Source of the DNA: Hydnum rufescens UP504
Taxonomy: Eukaryota; Basidiomycota; Agaricomycetes; Cantharellales; Hydnaceae
Direction of reading: 5' to 3'
DNA: 19,660 bases
Assembly (NCBI GenBank): GCA_014904985.1
Contig: MU129230.1
Span: 1-19,660, forward strand
Within the stretch, counting starts at the first letter, position 1, and each line of letters starts with the position of its first letter. The notes beneath the pieces are model-generated. The model was not told the DNA's origin. It was given only the letters and a program-made list of their open reading frames with translations, and made no database searches. Of the stretch, positions 16,931 through 19,660 are shown in pieces. The position numbers and the translations under genes are program-made.

Positions 16931-17038
16931 CTAGAAAAATGAACAGGTTAGTTAAATATTAAAGCATCGCAAGAAGAGCAGCTTATGCTGCTCTTCTTGT
17001 GCCACAAAAATAAAAAAAAATAAACAATAAACACTTAT
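16931..17038 (-). other. Intron-like unit J3 with hairpin A6 (16970-16999), donor GT changed to AT
   Basis: The minus strand reads TCAAG|ATAAGT, branch-like TTAACTAAC and acceptor CATTTTTCTAG, 108 nt. The hairpin has the CAAGAAGAGC stem and loop TTAT, as in J4, so J3 and J4 look like recent duplicates. Confidence 0.45.
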
Positions 17039-17288
17039 CTTGAAGTACCACACACCCGCCACAGCAGGTGTGTGGTTCCTGGGGCCACTCGTTGGCTCCA
17101 TGTCGTTTTGTGTGATGGTCCTTCTTCACTTGCATGCTTTTCGTTTGGCGTGTGGGTTTTGGCGCGCATTCGTGTCATGGGCTGTCGTTTTGGGGGGGGT
17201 CGGGGTTTGTTTGGCAGGGCTCCATTCCACTCGTTCTTTGTTGGGTGGTTCTTCTCTTCATTTCGTTGGTTGTAGGGCAGGGGATAAC

Positions 17289-17393
17289 CTAGAAAAAATA
17301 TTTACGTTAGTGAGAAATGAAAACCAGCGCAAAAAGAGCAGCTTTCGCTGCTCTTTTTGTGCGGCTGGATATATTAGAGGGGGGGGGACTCAT
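17289..17393 (-). other. Intron-like unit J2 with hairpin A7 (17327-17362), donor GT changed to AT
   Basis: The minus strand reads TATAAG|ATGAGT, branch-like CACTAACG and acceptor TTTTTTCTAG, 105 nt. The hairpin is the CAAAAAGAGC type with loop TTTC, shared with A8. Confidence 0.45.
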
Positions 17394-17458
17394 CTTATAG
17401 AGAACCACACACCCACTGTAGCGGGTGTGGGGTTCGTGCGGCCATTCACCGGGCGCGT

Positions 17459-17592
17459 TGTCATCTGTTGTGGTCGCATTGGTCGTGCTCGTCGCATTGC
17501 TTGCATTGGTCACACTGGTCGTGCTCATCGTGCTCGTCGCGTTAGTCACGTTGGTCGCGCTCGTCGCGTTTGTCGTGTTTGTCGCGTTGTTG
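17459..17592. repeat. 9-bp periodic simple repeat inside the left arm
   Basis: Words of the type GTCGTGCTC, GTCGCATTG and GTCGCGTTG follow each other with a 9-bp (partly 6-bp) step. The period is a multiple of three, so all frames tend to stay open and one gives a Val/Leu/Ala-rich peptide. This is a low-complexity artefact and not a membrane protein. Confidence 0.7.
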
Positions 17593-17701
17593 CGGTCTTC
17601 CTTCTTGTATTGTTGCTTGGCATGGTCCTGTTTGCGCCCTGGCAGGTTGGGCCCTCGTCGTTTGGCTGATTTTCAACTGGTCCCTAGGACCAGGTCACGA
17701 T

Positions 17702-17809
17702 CTATATGAAAGGTATTGTGTTAGTAAACAAGTTCAAAGCAGCACAAAAAGAGCAGCTTTCGCTGCTCTTTTTGCGCTGTTGTATCTACTATGATAAAAA
17801 AAAACTCAC
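17702..17809 (-). other. Predicted intron J1 with hairpin A8 (17742-17777)
   Basis: The minus strand reads ACAAG|GTGAGT, a perfect TACTAAC branch box (complement of 17720-17726) and acceptor CTTTCATATAG, 108 nt. It is the best left-arm intron and mirrors the right-arm intron at 18634-18737. Confidence 0.6.
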
Positions 17810-17846
17810 CTTGTGACCACACACCTGCATCGGCGGGTGTGTGGTC

Positions 17847-18596
17847 ATCTTTCCTTCTTTGGGTGGTTTTCCTGTTAGGTGGTGGTTGTGAGAAAGAAAC
17901 ACAACTCAATGCTGGCAATTGCCGGCATCCAAAAAGCGCCCAAGTGTCCGGTGCCACGACTACAGTATGAATTAGTAGCAAGTGACTAAATGTAAAATAA
18001 ATACCATATAATTAATATTTGTCGAAAGGAAATAAAGAGACCATGACAATGAGTCAGAGTTCACTAAGGCATGAAGATTGCAAAGTAGATTGGGCGATTT
18101 CTATGGTTCAGAATCAGCTCAAATTTAAATATATTGGTGAGATATATGTACCCTACATGGGGGACCAGGTATATTGGGCAATTCTGGCATTTTTCAATTT
18201 TTCACGCCTTCAATTCCCTATTTAGGGAATTGAAGGCGTGAAAAATTGAAAAATGCCAGAATCGTCCAATATACCTGGTCCCCCATGTAGGGATTCGCAT
18301 ATACCATCATTATATCTATATTTGGGCCAATTATGACCCATAGAAGTGGCTCAATCCACTCTGCAATTAGGCATATTGTGCCTTATTTGAGCTCTGACTC
18401 ATTATTGTCGTCTTCTTTGCTTGTTTGGACAAATATGTATTATATAGTATTGATTCTATGTCTATATACTTGTTATTAATATGTATTCTGCTCATGGCAC
18501 TACACTTTGGCGCTTTTTAACGACCAGCAATTGCCGGCATTGAATTGCGCAACTACGCAGCCACACTCAACAAACGGCCCAGAAAGGCATGGACAC
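17847..18596. other. Core of the inverted array, diverged inverted repeat
   Basis: Between hairpins B7 and B8 the two halves are recognisable but diverged inverted copies. The motif at 17904-17923 matches 18527-18547 inverted, ATGAGTCAGAG (18048-18058) matches CTCTGACTCAT inverted (about 18391-18401), and AAAAAGCGCC (17931-17940) matches GGCGCTTTTT (18509-18518). No gene is seen. Confidence 0.6.
18151..18292. repeat. Central palindrome, 70-bp arms with a 2-nt loop
   Basis: The arms pair from CCCTACATGGGGG (18151 on) to CCCCCATGTAGGG (ending 18292) around TT at 18221-18222. I see only two mismatched pairs (18178/18265 and 18180/18263). The inner 40 bp per arm are perfect. The palindrome is far less diverged than the sequence on either side of it. 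Confidence 0.85.
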
Positions 18597-18633
18597 GACC
18601 ACACACCCGCTGCTGCAGGTGTGTGGTCCTAAG

Positions 18634-18737
18634 GTGAGTTTTTGTTTCAGTAGATACAAGGGCGCAAAAAGAGTAGCAAAAGCTACTCTTTTTGCACCGT
18701 TTTGAAGTCTTATACTAACGTAGCTTTTATTATTTAG
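18634..18737 (+). other. Predicted intron I1 with hairpin A9 (18662-18697)
   Basis: Donor TAAG|GTGAGT, branch box TACTAAC (18713-18719) and acceptor TTATTATTTAG, 104 nt. The hairpin stem is AAAAAGAGTAGC/GCTACTCTTTTT with loop AAAA. It has T-A where the other copies have C-G. Confidence 0.6.
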
Positions 18738-18859
18738 TCGCTGTTCGGGTTTACGAGAACCCGAACGGCAAGAGCCAAACCAGAACCGGCGACAGACCGC
18801 CCAATGGGAGGCCCCAGGAACCACACACCCGCTGCAGCGGGTGTGTGGTTCTATATAAT

Positions 18860-18958
18860 GTAAGTTACCTTGTGCACCCCAATGGCGCAAAAAGAGCAGC
18901 AAGTGCTGCTCTTTTTGCGCCAGTTATTATTATTTAACTAATACATCTTTTATTCTAG
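18860..18958 (+). other. Predicted intron I2 with hairpin A10 (18884-18921)
   Basis: Donor TAAT|GTAAGTT, branch-like TTAACTAAT (about 18934-18942) and acceptor CTTTTATTCTAG, 99 nt. The hairpin has a 17-bp stem GGCGCAAAAAGAGCAGC with loop AAGT. Confidence 0.6.
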
Positions 18959-19111
18959 GCTGCCACAAATGAAGATCGGTGAAACGAATCGCCCCGAAAC
19001 GATGACCGGCCCCCAAAACGAAACAATGAACGACGCCAAACAAAGACACGAGCCGACCCCAAACCCATAGAACCACACACCCACTATGGCAGGTGTGTGG
19101 TTCTATACAAG

Positions 19112-19211
19112 GTAAGTAACATTGGGTACCCGCAACGGCGCAAAAAGAGCAGCAAGTGCTGCTCTTTTTGCGCTGGTTATTATTATTTAACTAATACATC
19201 TTTTCTTCTAG
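19112..19211 (+). other. Predicted intron I3 with hairpin A11 (19138-19173)
   Basis: Donor CAAG|GTAAGTAAC, branch-like TTAACTAAT and acceptor CTTTTCTTCTAG, 100 nt. The 3' part is nearly identical to that of I2, supporting tandem duplication of the unit. Confidence 0.6.
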
Positions 19212-19371
19212 GCTGCCACAAATGAAGATCGGCGAAACAAATCACCCCTGAAACGATGACCAGCCCCCAAAACCAAACCAACGAACGACGATGCGCCAAA
19301 CGAAGACACGAGCCGACCCCAAACCCATAGAACCACACACCCGCCATAGTGGGTGTGTGGTTCTATGCAAG

Positions 19372-19470
19372 GTAAGTAACGTTGGGTACCCGCAACAGCG
19401 CAAAAAGAGCAGCACCTGCTGCTCTTTTTGCGCTGGTTTAAATTTTTTGACTAATAATGCAGTCTTCTAG
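19372..19470 (+). other. Predicted intron I4 with hairpin A12 (19398-19433)
   Basis: Donor CAAG|GTAAGTAAC, branch-like TTGACTAAT and acceptor CAGTCTTCTAG, 99 nt. The hairpin loop is ACCT. Confidence 0.6.
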
Positions 19471-19599
19471 GCTATCATCACCACAAATGAAGGCCCACGA
19501 AGCCACCTCCCCCTCCCCCGAACCGCAGCGCATCAAATAAGGGACACCGAACCGCACGAACCACACACCCGCGATAGCGGGTGTGTGGTTCTACAAAAG

Positions 19600-19660
19600 G
19601 TAAGTGATATAGTACACCCCCCAACGACGCAAAAAGAGCAGCAAGGGCTGCTCTTTTTGC
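19600..19660 (+). other. Intron I5, cut by the window end, with hairpin A13 (19629-19660)
   Basis: Donor AAAAG|GTAAGTG is followed by hairpin A (loop AAGG), whose last base is the last base of the window. The array therefore continues beyond it. Confidence 0.5.

Larger units (their letters stand above)
16443..17846 (-). repeat. Left-arm exon-like segments with hairpins B3-B7
   Basis: Hairpins B lie at 16450-16480 (B3), 16693-16720 (B4), 17047-17076 (B5), 17402-17435 (B6) and 17815-17846 (B7). The core stem is ACCACACACC/GGTGTGTGGT with variable GC-rich tops. On the minus strand each stands just before a donor. The parts between are rich in short CGAAAC / AACCCGCGA-like words on the minus strand. 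They show no convincing protein frame, although peptides such as HTPxxxGVW recur in several frames because the hairpin is palindromic. Confidence 0.65.
18597..19591 (+). repeat. Right-arm exon-like segments with hairpins B8-B12
   Basis: Hairpins B lie at 18597-18628 (B8), 18818-18851 (B9, a perfect 34-bp palindrome), 19070-19103 (B10), 19330-19363 (B11) and 19558-19591 (B12). The exon-like parts at 18959-19111 and 19212-19371 are near copies, both beginning GCTGCCACAAATGAAGATCGG, so the unit of about 255-260 bp was duplicated in tandem. The middle of the hairpin changes freely (GCTGCAGC, ACTATGGC, GCCATAGT, GCGATAGC) while the arms stay constant. Confidence 0.7.
16120..19660. mobile_element. 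Large inverted array of intron-borne hairpins (continues past the window)
   Basis: Two arms diverge from an axis at about 18221.5. Matching features fall at mirrored places: hairpin B at 17815-17846 and 18597-18628 is exactly symmetric, and hairpin A at 17742-17777 and 18662-18697 is symmetric within 4 nt. Outer units match in order but with different spacing. Each unit is hairpin B, an outward-facing donor AAG|GTRAGT, hairpin A, a CTAAY branch-like site, and a T-rich (C)TAG acceptor. Six A and five B hairpins lie on the left, five of each on the right. The 1.3-kb palindrome at 7627-8927 has the same core plan, so I infer one family of non-autonomous foldback elements with multiplied ends. 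No transposase or convincing protein frame is present, and the right end is outside the window. Confidence 0.6.

Noticed and set aside
17425..17709. Val/Leu-rich frame resembling a membrane protein
   Set aside because: It is produced by a 9-bp simple repeat. Other frames are open over the same stretch and there is no relation to the neighbouring units.
16165..19660. CRISPR-like array, because short palindromic units recur at intervals
   Set aside because: Spacings are 200-400 bp and not constant, units lie in inverted orientation around an axis, there are no cas genes, and the DNA is eukaryotic.

Overview
The window looks like transposon-rich nuclear DNA of a filamentous fungus, most likely a mushroom-forming basidiomycete (Agaricomycete). 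The evidence is a degenerate KDZ (Kyakuja-Dileera-Zisupton) transposase with its cysteine-cluster N-terminal part, three fragments of Ty3/gypsy LTR retrotransposons, short introns with GTATGT/GTAAGT donors, CTAAC branch sites and TAG acceptors, and no operons or bacterial ribosome sites. I see no ordinary host gene and no tRNA or rRNA. || Layout: 1-6051 is gypsy-1. It carries a gag capsid ORF, an inserted LTR/promoter-like block at about 1697-2409, the gag zinc knuckle, then a pol frame (protease, RT, RNase H) broken by four in-frame TGA codons and ending before any integrase. 6052-7460 holds an inverted repeat, a 21-bp minisatellite of about 46 units and a 16-bp minisatellite. 7627-8927 is a nearly perfect 1.3-kb palindrome with short hairpins near both ends. 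About 9319-12296 is the KDZ pseudogene. 12670-13390 is a gypsy-2 RT/RNase H scrap. 13391-16007 is an LTR-like leader plus the gag of gypsy-3. About 16120-19660 (running off the end) is a large inverted array of repeated hairpins. || The most unusual structure is that last array. Two arms diverge from a central palindrome (axis about 18221.5). Each arm repeats a module made of a hairpin called B here (CCACACACC...GGTGTGTGG), a splice-donor-like AAG|GTRAGT, a hairpin called A (GCAAAAAGAGCAGC...GCTGCTCTTTTTGC), a CTAAY branch-like site and a (C)TAG acceptor. Each A hairpin therefore lies in a predicted intron of about 95-108 nt and each B hairpin in the flanking exon-like part. Transcription would run outward on both strands. 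The 1.3-kb palindrome at 7627-8927 is a shorter relative with the same B, donor, A order and a shared internal motif. Hairpin stems vary with compensating changes while loops vary freely. || Nearly every disabling mutation in the window fits loss of a CpG: CGA to TGA stops, YIDD to YINN in one RT, Asp to Asn in the protease triad, and both base differences seen between the arms of the 1.3-kb palindrome. This points to cytosine methylation and deamination, or a RIP-like process, acting on all these elements. Gypsy-1 also keeps what looks like a classical -1 frameshift heptamer (G GGT TTT) exactly in the gag/pol overlap. All identifications come from reading motifs by eye, and no database or alignment program was used.
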